From NCBI RefSeq assembly GCF_000769655.1, contig NZ_CP008887.1:1364001-1428000 (forward strand): a stretch of 64,000 bases of DNA, written 5' to 3'. The position numbers were made by a program, and so were the translations under genes. This stretch comes from Thermococcus eurythermalis. Lineage in GTDB: Archaea; Methanobacteriota_B; Thermococci; Thermococcales; Thermococcaceae. Every line of letters begins with the position of its first letter. Positions within the stretch are counted from its first letter, which is position 1. Below the pieces are notes generated by a model. The model ran no database searches and was not told the origin of the DNA. It saw only the letters and a list, made by a program, of their open reading frames with translations. Positions 51,259 through 62,192 of this stretch are shown one piece after another.

Positions 51259-52914
51259 TCACATGCCCATGTCCATGCCACCCATTCCACCCATACCGCC
51301 GGGCATTCCTCCGCCCTGGCCGCCCTCGGGCTTGCTGAGCTTGGCGGCTATGACGTCGTCGATCCTGAGGATCATGATTGCCGCCTCGCTGGCGCTCTTG
51401 ATGGCCTGCTTCTTAACCCTCAACGGCTCGATGATGCCCTTTTCGAGCATGTCGGCGGGCTCGCCCGCAAAGACGTCGATACCAATGGCTTTGCCCCTGT
51501 TCTTGTGCTCGCTGATGACCTTGACGAGCATCTCGACGGTATCGAGACCGGCGTTCTCGGCGAGGGTCTTCGGGATTATCTTGAGGGCCTCGGCGAAGTT
51601 CTCGATGGCGAGGGCCTCCTTACCACCGACCTCCTTGGCGTACTCGTCAAGCCTGATGGCAAGTTCAATCTCAGGAGCACCGCCAGCCGGAAGGACGTAG
51701 CCGTCCTCCATGACGTCCTTGACGACCTTGATGGCGTCCTCAAGGGCGCGCTCAACCTCATCGATGACGTGCTCGGTGCCGCCGCGGATGAGTATGGTGA
51801 CGGCCTTCGGGTTCTTGCAGCCCTCGACGAAAATCATGCTCTCGCCGGCGATCTTGCGCTCCTCAACGAGGTCGGCGTGGCCGAGATCCTCAGGGGTAAG
51901 GTCCTTAACGTTGGTGACGATCTTGGCGCCGGTGGCCTTGGCGAGCTTCTCCATGTCGCTCTTCTTGACGCGCCTGACGGCGAGGATACCCTTCTTGGCC
52001 AGGTAGTGCTGGGCGAGGTCGTCAATACCCTTCTGGACGAAGAGGACGTTCGCACCGGTGGCGGCGATTTTGTCCACCATCTCCTTGAGCATCTTCTCCT
52101 CCTGCTCAAGGAAGCTCATGAGCTGGTCGGGGCTGGTGATGTTTATCTTGGCATCGGTCTCGGTCTTCTTGACCTCAAGGGCCTCGTTTATGAGGGCGAT
52201 CTTGGCGTTCTCAACCCTCTTCGGCATCCTGGGGTGGACGCGCTCCTTGTCGATGACGACGCCGCGAACGAGCTCGCTCTCCTCAACGCTCTCGCCGGCC
52301 TTCTTCTCAATCTTGATGTTGTCGATGTCCACGGTGAACTTTCCGTCCTTCTTCTCGGCGACCTGCCTGACGGCGTCAACGGCAAGCCTGGCGAAGAGCT
52401 CCTTGTGGCTCTCGGCGTTCTTGCCGGTGATTGAGGTCATGGCTATCTTCATGAGGGTCTCATCGTCGTCCGGAGTGACCTCTATGGCGATGTCCTGGAG
52501 TATCTCCTGGGCCTTCTCAGCTGCAAGGGCGTAACCCTTGATGATTATGCTCGGGTGAATGTTCTGGTCGAGGAGCTCCTCAGCCTTCCTGAGAAGCTCA
52601 CCGGCGATGACGACGGCGGTGGTGGTTCCATCGCCGGCCTCCTTATCCTGAGTCTTGGCAACCTCAACCATCATCTTAGCGGCAGGGTGCTGGAGGTCTA
52701 TCCTGTCCAGAATAGTGGCTCCATCGTTGGTGACAACGACGTCACCAAGGCTGTCAACGAGCATTTTATCCATTCCCTTCGGGCCGAGGGTGGTCCTAAC
52801 AGTCTCGGCTATAATCCTTGCAGCCAGAATGTTAAGCCTCTGAGCGTCCCTACCGACATACCTCTGGGTTCCCTCAGGCAGAATAACAACCGGCTGTCCA
52901 CTAAGCTGTGCCAT
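51259..52914 (-). CDS. thermosome (group II chaperonin) subunit
   Basis: ATG 52914 with GGAGGAATGTC upstream gives 551 residues. ATP-binding motifs are present ([30 protein letters not shown]), as are the lid region and [14 protein letters not shown]. The tail is Gly/Met-rich ([17 protein letters not shown]), as in the beta/CpkB-type subunit rather than the acidic-tailed CpkA type. It folds proteins in a closed double ring. A TTTAAATAG TATA box lies near 52970 on the minus strand. Confidence 0.97.
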   Translation of the reverse strand: MAQLSGQPVVILPEGTQRYVGRDAQRLNILAARIIAETVRTTLGPKGMDKMLVDSLGDVVVTNDGATILDRIDLQHPAAKMMVEVAKTQDKEAGDGTTTAVVIAGELLRKAEELLDQNIHPSIIIKGYALAAEKAQEILQDIAIEVTPDDDETLMKIAMTSITGKNAESHKELFARLAVDAVRQVAEKKDGKFTVDIDNIKIEKKAGESVEESELVRGVVIDKERVHPRMPKRVENAKIALINEALEVKKTETDAKINITSPDQLMSFLEQEEKMLKEMVDKIAATGANVLFVQKGIDDLAQHYLAKKGILAVRRVKKSDMEKLAKATGAKIVTNVKDLTPEDLGHADLVEERKIAGESMIFVEGCKNPKAVTILIRGGTEHVIDEVERALEDAIKVVKDVMEDGYVLPAGGAPEIELAIRLDEYAKEVGGKEALAIENFAEALKIIPKTLAENAGLDTVEMLVKVISEHKNRGKAIGIDVFAGEPADMLEKGIIEPLRVKKQAIKSASEAAIMILRIDDVIAAKLSKPEGGQGGGMPGGMGGMGGMDMGM

Positions 52915-53090
52915 TTGACATTCCTCCAAACGTTTTACCTTATTGCAGGGACGCTTCGTCAGTGCTCTATTTAAAGTTTTTGCTCAAATTGTTCAAATTT
53001 TCGCTTTTGCTTTAGTCGGTTGACAGAAAAAGCTGGAAAAAACTATAGAAAGGGCTAAAACGTTAAGCGAGAGCTGAGAGTGGTGGTAGA

Positions 53091-53756
53091 ATGAAGCTCA
53101 TAGCCCAGGGTGCCGAGGCAAAAATCTACGAGGGAACCTTTGAGGAGGTCTTCGGCGTCCCGCTCCTCGGCGAAAAGGTAATCGTGAAGCACAGGGTTCC
53201 GAAGCGCTACAGAATTCCTGAGATAGACATAAAGCTCAGAAAGGAGCGGACGGTCAGGGAGGCGAGAATCCTCCACCGTGCAAAGGAATTCGGCGTGAAC
53301 TGCCCTTACATCTACGAGGTCAACCTGCGGGACATGATAATAGTCATGGAGTTCATTGAGGGGAAGAGGCTGAAGGAGCACCTCGAAGAAGTTTCAATGG
53401 ACGAAAGGCTGGAGCTCTGCAGGGAAATCGGAAGGCAGGTTGCGAGGCTCCACAAAGCCGGCATCGTCCACGGCGATTTGACGACGAGCAACATGATCCT
53501 CCGCGAGGGGAAGGTTTACCTCATAGACTTTGGCCTAGCCGACTTTGACTCAACTCTGGAAGCGAGGGGCGTTGACCTCCACCTCCTCAAACGCGCCATG
53601 GAGAGCACGCACTACACGTGGTTCGAGGAGGGTTTCAGAGCCGTTCTTGAGGGGTACGGCGAGGTTCTCGGCGAGGAAGTGAGGAAGGAAATCGAGGAGA
53701 AGATAGAAGAGATAGAGAGCAGGGGGAGGTACCGGGAGCGGAGCTGGGTGAAATGA
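53091..53756 (+). CDS. bud32: KEOPS complex kinase/ATPase Bud32
   Basis: The 221-residue atypical small kinase has AQGAEAKIYEGTF (Gly-loop substitute), VKHRVPKRYR (Lys and the RYR motif), catalytic VHGDLTTSNMI (HGD...N) and LIDFGLADFD (DFG). It ends in the family's RGRYRERSWVK tail. It activates KEOPS in t6A tRNA modification. Kae1 is not adjacent here. The start follows GAGAGTGGTGGTAG. Confidence 0.96.
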   Translation: MKLIAQGAEAKIYEGTFEEVFGVPLLGEKVIVKHRVPKRYRIPEIDIKLRKERTVREARILHRAKEFGVNCPYIYEVNLRDMIIVMEFIEGKRLKEHLEEVSMDERLELCREIGRQVARLHKAGIVHGDLTTSNMILREGKVYLIDFGLADFDSTLEARGVDLHLLKRAMESTHYTWFEEGFRAVLEGYGEVLGEEVRKEIEEKIEEIESRGRYRERSWVK

Positions 53757-53880
53757 TTCACCACCGGCTGTTCTACATATTTTAGATGCCCGGAACCCCA
53801 AGAATGCGCCTGAACAACAAAACGAGATGATGAATCTCAGAGAAAATGGGGGCTGAAATCAAAAGGTAGAGGATAGAAAA

Positions 53881-55140
53881 TCAGACCTTGAACTTACTGA
53901 CAGCTTCCACGAGCTTCTGCACAACCTTATCAAAGTCAGACATGGTTGCCCTTACCTCCTCCAGTGCGGAAGTCTGCTCCTCCGCCGCGGCGCTGACTTC
54001 CTCCGCAGCTGCAGTGGTCTCTTCCGCAGAGGCAGCGAGGTTCTCAAGGAAGCGCAGGCCCTCGTCTATCTTCTCGCCCTCCTCAAGCACCTTGTTCTTC
54101 AGCTCATTGGCCTTGACTTCCATCTCCTCCATGAGCTCCGCTATTTGGGTTAGATAGGAAACGCTCTCCTTGAGGACTTCGGTTGAAGTGGATACGGTCT
54201 CCACGCTTTTGCCCGTGACCTCAACGCTCTCCTGTATTCTCTCCATTATCTGGTTCACGATGTTGCGTATGTCGTCGGCGGCGTTCTTGCTTTCCTCCGC
54301 GAGGTTTCTAATCTCATCGGCAACAACTGCGAACCCCTTTCCAGCCTCGCCGGCACGGGCGGCTTCAATGGCCGCGTTGAGGGCGAGCAGGTTGGTCTGC
54401 TCTGCAATGCCCGTGATGACGTTGGTGATGTTCGCGATGTTCTTGCCCATCTCCGCGACGCCCTTGACGGTCTCCTCTATCATCAGCATCATGTTCCTTA
54501 TCTCTTCAATCTGACCAACAGCCTCTTCTCCTTTCTGGCCGCCCTCCCTGGCAAGTCCGACAACCTCACTCATGGACTTCTCAAAGTCCTCCATTGTGGT
54601 TATGGTCTCCTTGCCAATCTCGTCTATGTAGCGCATTGTTTCCGTCATGCGGTTGATGTTCTCCTGCTCGCGCTGGGCCTCTATGCTGACCTGGTTGATG
54701 GCCTCTGCAACCTGGCTGATTGCATCGCTGATCTGCTCTATGTTCTCCTTGATAACTGCGCTCCTTTCTTGGACAGTGATTGCCGCGTCTTTGATCGCCA
54801 CGACCATGTCGTTTAAGTTATGGCGCATCTTCTCTATCGCTTTTCTTATCTCCCCCAGGTGCCCGTTGAGCTTCGTGTCTTCGACCGAGAGGTCGCCCTC
54901 TGCAATTCTGTCAAGGATTTCAATGATTACTCTCATCTGCTCCTCTATTTCCCTGCGGTACTGATCAACCTCCGGTGGGATTGTGGCCTTTTTTGCTATG
55001 TTCTTCGTCAGCATTATCCCGGCGCCGACTCCAAAAATGCCTCCGACCAGACCGGCAAGGGGGCCCGCCAGAAAAGCGGGCACGATAGTCAGGCCGAAGG
55101 CCAGAACTGGTGATGCTATGAGCGCGGCTTTCTCGTTCAT
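53881..55140 (-). CDS. methyl-accepting protein without ligand-binding domain
   Basis: The 419-residue protein begins with a hydrophobic hairpin (about 7-45; [20 protein letters not shown]) with no extracellular domain between the spans. A HAMP-like helix pair, long coiled coils and the conserved tip [23 protein letters not shown] follow. The Glu/Gln/Ala-rich adaptation helix is [20 protein letters not shown]. It would signal to CheA/CheW. It is a lone gene; lack of an outer sensor suggests sensing of membrane or cytoplasmic state. Confidence 0.9.
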   Translation of the reverse strand: MNEKAALIASPVLAFGLTIVPAFLAGPLAGLVGGIFGVGAGIMLTKNIAKKATIPPEVDQYRREIEEQMRVIIEILDRIAEGDLSVEDTKLNGHLGEIRKAIEKMRHNLNDMVVAIKDAAITVQERSAVIKENIEQISDAISQVAEAINQVSIEAQREQENINRMTETMRYIDEIGKETITTMEDFEKSMSEVVGLAREGGQKGEEAVGQIEEIRNMMLMIEETVKGVAEMGKNIANITNVITGIAEQTNLLALNAAIEAARAGEAGKGFAVVADEIRNLAEESKNAADDIRNIVNQIMERIQESVEVTGKSVETVSTSTEVLKESVSYLTQIAELMEEMEVKANELKNKVLEEGEKIDEGLRFLENLAASAEETTAAAEEVSAAAEEQTSALEEVRATMSDFDKVVQKLVEAVSKFKV

Positions 55141-55248
55141 GGCGGATTCCCTCCAAAGGAATAACGCGCAGGATATACTTAAAGTTTTCTAATTAAACAA
55201 AGTAAGAACATAACGCTCTACAAGTGTAGTAACTACCTACACAGAGAC

Positions 55249-56982
55249 CTACACACCCCGTCCGAAGGAGACCAGAATCCGCTCATATATCTCCCTGTCC
55301 TTCCCCCTCGATGTCCTTGCAAGCCTCTCAACTATCAGCTCGGGAGTGCTCCTGCCGAGCTTTCCAAAGATGGGCTGCCTGTCAACGATCAGGTTGAGGT
55401 TCTCGTCGAGGCCCTTCGCCTCTATCCCGTCCACCCTCGCGAACGGGAGCTCCTTCTTCAGGTCTTCTCCAAGGTGGGAAACTATGACAACCAAGAAGCC
55501 CCTTTCCCTTGCCACCTTGAGGAGTTCACCGATTATCTTCACCGCCGCGCCGGGCTCGGTTATTGCTTCAAACTCGTCGATCAGGATTAGCTTCTTCCCC
55601 TTGCCCCTCAGCGCCCTCACAAACGACCTCAGCGCCGTTTCAAACGCCCCTGCGCCGTAAACGCTCTTCTTACGCCTGAAAAAGAACAGCTCGTCAAGGG
55701 GTTCAATCCAGGCTTTCTGGGCAGGAACCGGGAAGCCCATGTGGAACAGGATTTCTATCTGGGTTATCAGCTCAAGCAGGCTCGTCTTTCCACCGCTGTT
55801 TGCCCCGGTGAGGATTACTATGCCCTCGTCCCTAACCGCGTCTGCACCCGGAACGTTGAGCTCCTCGGGCTTCTTTCCCACCACATAGCTGACCGGCTGG
55901 GGGTTCTCGATGAACAAGTGCCTTCCCTGAAGGAACGCTATGCCCCCTTCCCAAACCCCCGGGAACGAAAAGCCCTCAGTGAACTCCCTAACGGCCAGAA
56001 GGAAATCGAGTTCATGAACCCTCTCAATCTCATATCTGAGCTTTGGTATTAGGGGACCGATTTTCTCAAGGGTCTCCCTAGCTGCCAGGTAGCGTTCGAG
56101 GGCAAGCTCCCTTTCAAGGAGCCTCCTCAGCCCCTCAATGCTTTCGGGCGCCACGCGGACGGGGTAGAGCTCTTCCCTGGAAAATACCTCAACGGCTGTG
56201 CCCAGCCTCTCGGAGAGCTCGTGTTCCGCCCTGTTTATCAGCTCAAGGATTTCTTCCTCAATTCCGCTGAAGTGCCGGAATATGGCGTCGTAGTTCCCCT
56301 CGCGGAGCTGGGTGAGGAAGTTTAAGAGCTCCTTGCCGCTCAGGGTCAGGCTGAAGTTCTCAAGCCTTTCCCCGATTTTCTCGTTGAGCTCGTGCTCCTT
56401 CTCGGCTATCAGCTCGTCAAGCGATTCGAGGACGCTCTCCCGCTCCATTACCTCGCCGAACTTTTCAAGCGCGTCCAGGATATCTGGAGCAACGCTTCTC
56501 TCCCCAGTCATCTCCCCGATTCTCGCCAGGGCTTCAAGCGTCCCCCTGTTCTTCCAGAGGGGCAGGAGGTAAAGCTCGGGTGCGATGTCCTGGGGCTTTA
56601 ACTCCACGTCAACACCGTAACCAAGCGTGCTGAGGACTATCGGGTATTCCTGGGCTTCCGTAGGGTCCGTGGTCACGTGACAGAGGCCCAGGGACTCGGC
56701 CCTCTCGACCTCGGACTCGTCAATGAGAAGAACCCTATCGCTCAAGAACTCCTTCTGAAACCGGATTGGCCTTACCTTTGAGATGAGGCCCCTCATTTCC
56801 GGCCTGACTTTGGGCAGGTTTGTCCTCAAGTACTCCTGTCTCTCGCGTATCTCTCCCGGGTCGTTTGTGAGTGAGAACCTCTCAAGATGGGCCTCGCTAC
56901 CCGGGAGACTCAGCCTCTTTTTAATCTCCGCAGTTATTGCCCTGTAAATGGCCTTGGCCTCTGGGTTCAGCTTCGGCTTCAT
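55249..56982 (-). CDS. MutS-family ATPase (archaeal MutS2/MutS5-like)
   Basis: The 577-residue protein lacks the MutS mismatch-recognition domain I. It has a helical lever region (about 130-330) and a C-terminal ATPase with GANSGGKTSLLELITQ (Walker A), IDEFEAITEPGAA (Walker B), and IVSHLGEDL (switch His). No Smr nuclease domain is present at the end. Such proteins are thought to act on recombination or branched DNA rather than mismatch repair. It is a lone gene. Confidence 0.88.
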   Translation of the reverse strand: MKPKLNPEAKAIYRAITAEIKKRLSLPGSEAHLERFSLTNDPGEIRERQEYLRTNLPKVRPEMRGLISKVRPIRFQKEFLSDRVLLIDESEVERAESLGLCHVTTDPTEAQEYPIVLSTLGYGVDVELKPQDIAPELYLLPLWKNRGTLEALARIGEMTGERSVAPDILDALEKFGEVMERESVLESLDELIAEKEHELNEKIGERLENFSLTLSGKELLNFLTQLREGNYDAIFRHFSGIEEEILELINRAEHELSERLGTAVEVFSREELYPVRVAPESIEGLRRLLERELALERYLAARETLEKIGPLIPKLRYEIERVHELDFLLAVREFTEGFSFPGVWEGGIAFLQGRHLFIENPQPVSYVVGKKPEELNVPGADAVRDEGIVILTGANSGGKTSLLELITQIEILFHMGFPVPAQKAWIEPLDELFFFRRKKSVYGAGAFETALRSFVRALRGKGKKLILIDEFEAITEPGAAVKIIGELLKVARERGFLVVIVSHLGEDLKKELPFARVDGIEAKGLDENLNLIVDRQPIFGKLGRSTPELIVERLARTSRGKDREIYERILVSFGRGV

Positions 56983-57115
56983 CTTTCGAGGCTACACCCC
57001 GGAGTTTATAAGGTTGACCTGCACTGATTAATTTATAAGATGAAGCGCGATAGTGGGCAAGACGAGAGTTACTCAATTTCATGCGCTGCCGTAGAGAGCA
57101 TCTGGAGTGATGAAA

Positions 57116-57835
57116 ATGATTAACGTGGGAACCTGCGGATTCTGCGAGGCCCGCGCGAAGTACTTTATGAATTTCGATGCCGTTGAGGTTCAGCAGACGT
57201 TCTACAGGATACTGCAGGAGAAGACCCTCAAACGCTGGCGCAAGGAAGCTCCTGAGGACTTCACCTTTGCCATAAAGGCATTCCAGGGGGTAACCCACCC
57301 GCCCAACAGCCCGACATGGCGCAGAAGCAACGTAAGACCCGGCAAAAACGTCGGTCTCTTAAAACCGACCAGTGAAGTCCTCCACTTCTGGAGGATAACG
57401 CTGAAGGAAGCCGAGGCCCTCGGTGCGCGTTTTATCCTGATACAACTGCCCAAAAGCTTCAGGGAGAGCGAGGAGAGCTTTGATAACGCCGAGAAGTTCT
57501 TCAAGATGGTGGAGAGGAAAGACTTTGAGATTGCCGTCGAGCTTAGGGGCTGGAGCGAGAGAGGCATCAAGCGCTTCGTCGGGGAATTCAATGTTATAGA
57601 CGTCACGGATCCGCTCGTGAGGGTTCCCCTCCACAACGGCGAGACCAGCTACTACCGCCTGCACGGGCGCTACGAGAACGGAAGGATAATCTACAGGCAC
57701 TCCTACAGCGACGAGGAGTTGGAGAAAATCAGGGAGCGCGTCCTCGGCTGGAACCGCGGGGAGAGCTTTGTCTTCTTCAACAACTCGGACATGTGCAGGG
57801 ACGCGAAGAGGTTCAAGGTGATGGTGAAGGAGTGA
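57116..57835 (+). CDS. DUF72 family protein
   Basis: ATG 57116 has GGAG nine bases upstream; ATG 57110 (two residues longer) is too close to it. The 239-residue TIM-barrel-like protein has the family marks VGTCGFCEARAKYF, VEVQQTFYRI, IQLPKSFRESEES, AVELRGW and YYRLHGRYENG, with the closing FFNNSDMCRDA. Function is unknown. It is divergent from the MutS-like gene. Confidence 0.9.
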   Translation: MINVGTCGFCEARAKYFMNFDAVEVQQTFYRILQEKTLKRWRKEAPEDFTFAIKAFQGVTHPPNSPTWRRSNVRPGKNVGLLKPTSEVLHFWRITLKEAEALGARFILIQLPKSFRESEESFDNAEKFFKMVERKDFEIAVELRGWSERGIKRFVGEFNVIDVTDPLVRVPLHNGETSYYRLHGRYENGRIIYRHSYSDEELEKIRERVLGWNRGESFVFFNNSDMCRDAKRFKVMVKE

Positions 57836-57923
57836 AGGGGGCGCCGCGGCCCCCTTAAAAAGTCAGGCACGGGTCCAGCTCATCACGCCTCAGCCGAGGG
57901 TGTCTTCATCATCCGTCCGGTTT

Positions 57924-58924
57924 TCAATCAAACCCTGGCTTCCTGGCGTTTACAACTTCTTTGTTCACGAGGGTTGGCGGAACCTCCCCGTTCTTGAATG
58001 CTATGAGGTTCCTCGCCACGAGCTCAGCCATTCCCTCCCTCGCCCCGTAAGTTGCACTCCCTATGTGGGGCGCGAGGACAACGTTTTTCAGGCTGAAGAG
58101 CTCCTCGTTGTAGTATGGCTCCTCCTCGTAGACGTCAAGTCCAGCCCCGGCTATCCAGCCCTCCTTCAGGGCCTTTATCAGCGCTTTCGTGTCCACCACC
58201 TTTCCACGCGCTATGTTCACGAGTATCGCCGTGTTCTTCATAAGCCTGAGCTCCCTCTCACCTATCATGTGGTAGGTCTCTTTTGTTAGTGGAACTGCCA
58301 GAACCACGAAGTCGCTCTCACCGAGGAGCTCGTCAAGGGGTTTGAACTCGCGTTGAGTTCTTTCTCGGCCTCAGGCTTCCTCGTGCGCGAAGTGTAGAGA
58401 ATTCTCATTCCAAAGCCCCTAGCGCGCCTCGCAACGGCCTGGCCAATCCTGCCAAAGCCCACGATACCTATCGTCTTCCCGTAGACGTCGTAGCCGAGGA
58501 ACCAGCGCGGGTGCCAGGCTATTCCCCGTCTCTTCCACTCACCGGAGCGCGTGAAGCTCTCGGCCTCGATGAGGCGCCTCGCCGCTGCGAGCAGAAGAGT
58601 CCATGCGAAATCTGCTGTTGCATCTGTGAGGACGTCGGGGGTGTTGGTGACGTAGATTCCCCTCCTTGTCGCCTCCTCGACGTCTATGTTGTCGTAGCCC
58701 ACTGCATAGTTAGCCACAATCCTGAGCCTCGGGGCGGCGTCAAAGACCTCAGCGTCAATCCGCTCGCTGAGCATGGTCACCAGCGCATCGACATCGCGAA
58801 CCTTTTCAAGCAGAACCCCTCTGGGGATTTCCCTCTCCTCGGGCCAGACCTCGACCTCAAAGTGCTCCCTCAGCATCGCGATACCGTTCTCAGGAATGGC
58901 GCGCGTGATGAAAACCTTTGGCAT
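57924..58924 (-). pseudogene. gyaR: glyoxylate/hydroxypyruvate reductase, one-base frameshift
   Basis: The gene reads from ATG 58924 ([14 protein letters not shown]) through the NAD motif [17 protein letters not shown]. At [13 protein letters not shown], around 58350, the frame is lost. The -1 frame continues [21 protein letters not shown] and runs to a normal end with [15 protein letters not shown], the Arg/Glu region and [13 protein letters not shown]. One base missing in AACGCGAGTTC (expected AACGCNGAGTTC) explains it. Intact length would be about 333 residues. Either a true mutation or a sequence error. Confidence 0.85.
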
Positions 58925-58960
58925 TGGCATCACCGGATAAAGAAAAGAAAAGGGGTACTT

Positions 58961-60148
58961 TTAGCGTTTTCTCAGCTTATCAACGAGCCAGATGAGTATC
59001 GGCAGGACTATGAAGGCCATCATATCCCCGGTGTCTCCTGCAAATGCCAGTACGTCTGCAAAGTTCTTGACACCTGCAAAGTACACCAGAGCTGGTGGGA
59101 TAACCGTTAAACCCCAGGCTATCGGCCTCTTGAGCCCCACGAACTCCTCGTTGTTGCTCTGCTGTGCCAGTGCTATTCCTATGTAGCTCGTGGTTATGGC
59201 CAGGAGGGGAATAAGGTTGCCGACGATTTTTCCAGTGCGCCCGTAGAGAAGCTCAAGGCCCTGAGTGGCTATCTGTGGAGTGTTTCTGCCGAAGGCGAGA
59301 AGGAAAGCCACCATGAATATCGCGTAGATAACAGTTGGAATGACGAAGGCCCAGACGAGAATCTTCTTGGTCTCTTCGTAGCTTCCGAGCCCCTTGTAAA
59401 CGTCCGGAATGACGGTGTGGCAGCCGAGGGCGAAGATTGCAACACCCGTCATGCTGAGAATTCCGGAGAGGTCTGTGTAGAGGCCGTTGCTGAGCTTTGC
59501 ATGGGGGACGAGCATTACTGTGACCGCTATGAAGAGCGCCAGCATGGCGTAGCTCATTGCCAGCTCGGTCTTTCCGCTCGCTTCAAGACCGCGGTAGACC
59601 ACCAGCGAGGCGAGAACCCAGAAGATGAGCGCTCCTACCGTCTCGCTTACCCCAAAGAGGCCCGCGAAGACGCTCCCCATTCCGGCTATGTAGGCCAGGA
59701 CTGCACCAAAGCTCATTATGGAGATGCTGAGATACATCAGCCAGCCGCCGGCCTTCCCAAGGACGCGCTGGGCCACCGTGCTCATCTGTGCCCCGCCCAT
59801 TCCTGCCGAGAACTTAAGGACGATGAGACCCGTCCAGAGCATGAGGAACATCACACCAATGAGCACTGCCAGGGCGGGTATAAGGCCGACCTTGCTGGCG
59901 GCGTAGGGCAGACCGAGCACTCCAGCACCTATCTGTGTCCCCACGAGGATAGCCAGAGCCTCCCCCTTTGTTATGTGCTTCTTCTCGACCTGTATTATGT
60001 TCACCCTGAGTCCCCGGGTGGCCTTTCTCTTCCTTACGTTCTGGATTATCACGAGCTTCTTTCTTCTCTGGGCCGCTATGCGGGCCGAATAATAGCGGCC
60101 GTGAGAAGTGGTGACCTTTTTCCTATCAACTCCCTCAGAGACCGGCAT
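58961..60148 (-). CDS. amino-acid permease, aromatic type, with N-terminal extension
   Basis: I choose ATG 60148 because GGTGAG precedes it and a TTTAAAT TATA box lies at about 60183-60189; the frame is open further. The 395-residue protein has about 60 basic cytoplasmic residues (RIAAQRRKKLVIIQNVRKRK) before the family start ITKGEALAILVGTQIGAGVL. Eleven TM segments follow, with HTVIPDVYKGLGSYEETKKI and ITTSYIGIALAQQSNNEE. A start nearer the TM part (GTG about 60004) is possible. Paralogue of the permease at 38744. Confidence 0.82.
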   Translation of the reverse strand: MPVSEGVDRKKVTTSHGRYYSARIAAQRRKKLVIIQNVRKRKATRGLRVNIIQVEKKHITKGEALAILVGTQIGAGVLGLPYAASKVGLIPALAVLIGVMFLMLWTGLIVLKFSAGMGGAQMSTVAQRVLGKAGGWLMYLSISIMSFGAVLAYIAGMGSVFAGLFGVSETVGALIFWVLASLVVYRGLEASGKTELAMSYAMLALFIAVTVMLVPHAKLSNGLYTDLSGILSMTGVAIFALGCHTVIPDVYKGLGSYEETKKILVWAFVIPTVIYAIFMVAFLLAFGRNTPQIATQGLELLYGRTGKIVGNLIPLLAITTSYIGIALAQQSNNEEFVGLKRPIAWGLTVIPPALVYFAGVKNFADVLAFAGDTGDMMAFIVLPILIWLVDKLRKR

Positions 60149-60279
60149 CTCTCTCACCAGTTCAGTGGCAGGACAAACCCAATTTAAATCCTCGCTCGGA
60201 AGGTTGAAGGGAATTTCCAATATCCTTCGATGGCCTCCCAGGTAGGTAGAATTTTTAAGCTCCCGATCAAAGTATTACC

Positions 60280-61032
60280 ATGCTGAGCCACGCCGCTAAA
60301 ATTCTTGCCAGGTCTAAGTTTGCGATAGCGTTTACCGGTGCAGGAATAAGCGCTGAAAGCGGCATCCCCACGTTCCGGGGCTTCAACGGCCTGTGGAAGA
60401 GGTACCGGCCGGAGGAACTTGCCACCCCCGAGGCCTTCAGGAGAGACCCTCACCTCGTCTGGGAGTTCTACAGGTGGAGGATGCGCAAAATTCTCAGAGC
60501 AAAACCAAACCCCGCGCACTACGCCCTCGCAAGGCTTGAGGAAATCGGCGTTCTTAAGGCGGTGATAACCCAGAACGTTGATGACCTGCACAGGGAAGCC
60601 GGGACGAAGAACCTGATAGAGCTTCACGGGAACATCTTCAGGGTTCGCTGTACCTCCTGCGATTACAGGGAGAACCTGAAGGGGAGCGGCCGCGTCCATG
60701 AGTTCGTGGAGTCTAGAGAACTCCCGAGGTGTCCGCGTTGCGGTTCTCTGCTCAGGCCTGACGTTGTGTGGTTCGGTGAGCCTCTGCCGAAGGAAGCACT
60801 GGAGAAGGCGTTTAACCTCGCCGAGAGGGCGGACGCGGTCATAGTTGTCGGGACGAGCGGTGTGGTGTACCCCGCCGCCTACATCCCATACATCGTGAAG
60901 GAAAGGGGCGGCAGGGTCATAGAGGTCAACGTGGAGAGGAGTGGGGTAACGCCGGTGGCGGACGTCTTTCTGCGTGGAAAGGCTGGAGAGGTTCTCCCAA
61001 AACTTGTGAAGCTCGTGGAGGGGCTGATATGA
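60280..61032 (+). CDS. cobB: Sir2-family NAD-dependent protein deacylase
   Basis: The 250-residue enzyme has [29 protein letters not shown] with the catalytic His in ELHGNIFR, the Cys4 zinc module (CTSCDYRE...[10 protein letters not shown]), VVWFGEPLP and [12 protein letters not shown]. It removes acetyl or other acyl groups from lysine, for example on Alba. Its Tyr/Arg pair for longer acyl groups cannot be judged by eye. It overlaps the DUF3783 gene by four bases. Confidence 0.95.
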   Translation: MLSHAAKILARSKFAIAFTGAGISAESGIPTFRGFNGLWKRYRPEELATPEAFRRDPHLVWEFYRWRMRKILRAKPNPAHYALARLEEIGVLKAVITQNVDDLHREAGTKNLIELHGNIFRVRCTSCDYRENLKGSGRVHEFVESRELPRCPRCGSLLRPDVVWFGEPLPKEALEKAFNLAERADAVIVVGTSGVVYPAAYIPYIVKERGGRVIEVNVERSGVTPVADVFLRGKAGEVLPKLVKLVEGLI

Positions 61033-61430
61033 AGGTACTCCTTGTCGGTTTCACGAGTGAGGAGGTTGAGAAAGTCAAAGAGCTCGGCTACCCGGTTCTT
61101 CCAGTTCCCGAGCACTTCAGGGGCCTCAAAGTTTCGGAAATACTTGAAAAGGACTTCGAAGAGGGGAAGCTGGACTGGGCAGGCGGAAAGTTCCTCATAA
61201 TGCACGGACTCAGCAACGAGGACATCAAGAGGGTAATCCCCGCAGTTAGGGAGCTCGCGGAGGGCAGAGTAATATTTGCGACGACAACTGAAACGAACCT
61301 GGGGTGGACACTCGAAGAACTTCTCGCGGAGCTCAGACAGGAAGACGAATACTTCCGGGCCATGCGGGAAGTGAAGAGACAGATAAAGGAACGGAAGGGC
61401 CCGTTCCTCGACATCGGCAACGTTAAATAA
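61029..61430 (+). CDS. DUF3783-like protein
   Basis: ATG 61029 overlaps the Sir2 stop. The 133-residue alpha/beta protein opens [20 protein letters not shown], contains [18 protein letters not shown] and [19 protein letters not shown], and ends in a basic tail ([19 protein letters not shown]). This resembles DUF3783, of unknown function. Coupling to Sir2 suggests a shared regulon rather than proven interaction. Confidence 0.75.
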   Translation: MKVLLVGFTSEEVEKVKELGYPVLPVPEHFRGLKVSEILEKDFEEGKLDWAGGKFLIMHGLSNEDIKRVIPAVRELAEGRVIFATTTETNLGWTLEELLAELRQEDEYFRAMREVKRQIKERKGPFLDIGNVK

Positions 61431-61463
61431 TGGTTTAGTGTAACCACCAGTGAGGGTGGGGTC

Positions 61464-62192
61464 ATGATAAAGGCCGTCCTGTTCGACTTAGATGACACTC
61501 TCGTTGATACGACTAAACTTGCCGAGATGGCGCGGCGCAACGCGATAGAAAACATGATACGTCACGGTCTTCCCGTTGGCTTTGATACCGCTTACAACGA
61601 GCTCCTTGAGCTGATAAACGAATACGGGAGCAATTTCAACAGGCACTTTGACTACCTCCTGAGGAGGCTCGAACTGCCCCAGAACCCCAAATGGGTGGCC
61701 TCTGGAGTCATAGCCTACCACAACACGAAGTTTGCTTACCTGCGGAGCGTCAGGGGCGCGAGAAAAGTCCTCCTTGACCTGAAAAGGGAGGGGTACGTCC
61801 TTGCAGTGGTCACCGACGGCGACCCGATAAAGCAGTGGGAAAAGATACTCCGCCTTGAACTCGACGACTTCTTTGACGACGTCTTCATATCGGATTACCT
61901 TGGCGTCAGGAAACCGCATCCGAAAATTTTTAAGCGGGCGCTTAAGAAACTGGGCGTGAGACCAGAAGAGGCCGTGATGGTCGGGGACAGACTCTATTCG
62001 GACATTTATGGAGCTAAAAGGGTCGGAATGAAGACCATCTGGTTCCGTTATGGAAAATACCGCGATAAGGAGCTTGAATACCTCGATTACGCGGACTTCG
62101 CCGTTGATAGTCTAGAAGAAGTGCCGAAAATCGTGAGGGGACTTAACAATGAGGAGAAAGAGCGTTCGGATTCGGAAGTTCATGCTGATTGA
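61464..62192 (+). CDS. HAD-superfamily hydrolase, TIGR02253-like
   Basis: The 242-residue phosphatase has motif [16 protein letters not shown], a helical cap (about 18-100), motif [15 protein letters not shown], and motifs [17 protein letters not shown] and [16 protein letters not shown]. This is close to the Pyrococcus/Thermococcus HAD branch with specificity unknown. Its end overlaps the ASCH gene by 44 bases. Confidence 0.9.
   Translation: MIKAVLFDLDDTLVDTTKLAEMARRNAIENMIRHGLPVGFDTAYNELLELINEYGSNFNRHFDYLLRRLELPQNPKWVASGVIAYHNTKFAYLRSVRGARKVLLDLKREGYVLAVVTDGDPIKQWEKILRLELDDFFDDVFISDYLGVRKPHPKIFKRALKKLGVRPEEAVMVGDRLYSDIYGAKRVGMKTIWFRYGKYRDKELEYLDYADFAVDSLEEVPKIVRGLNNEEKERSDSEVHAD

Noticed and set aside
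51505-52434. 309-codon frame opposite the thermosome gene
   Set aside because: It is the antisense shadow of a highly conserved, codon-biased gene with no ribosome site; the same holds for the long frame at 11549-12376 opposite the nucleotidyltransferase.
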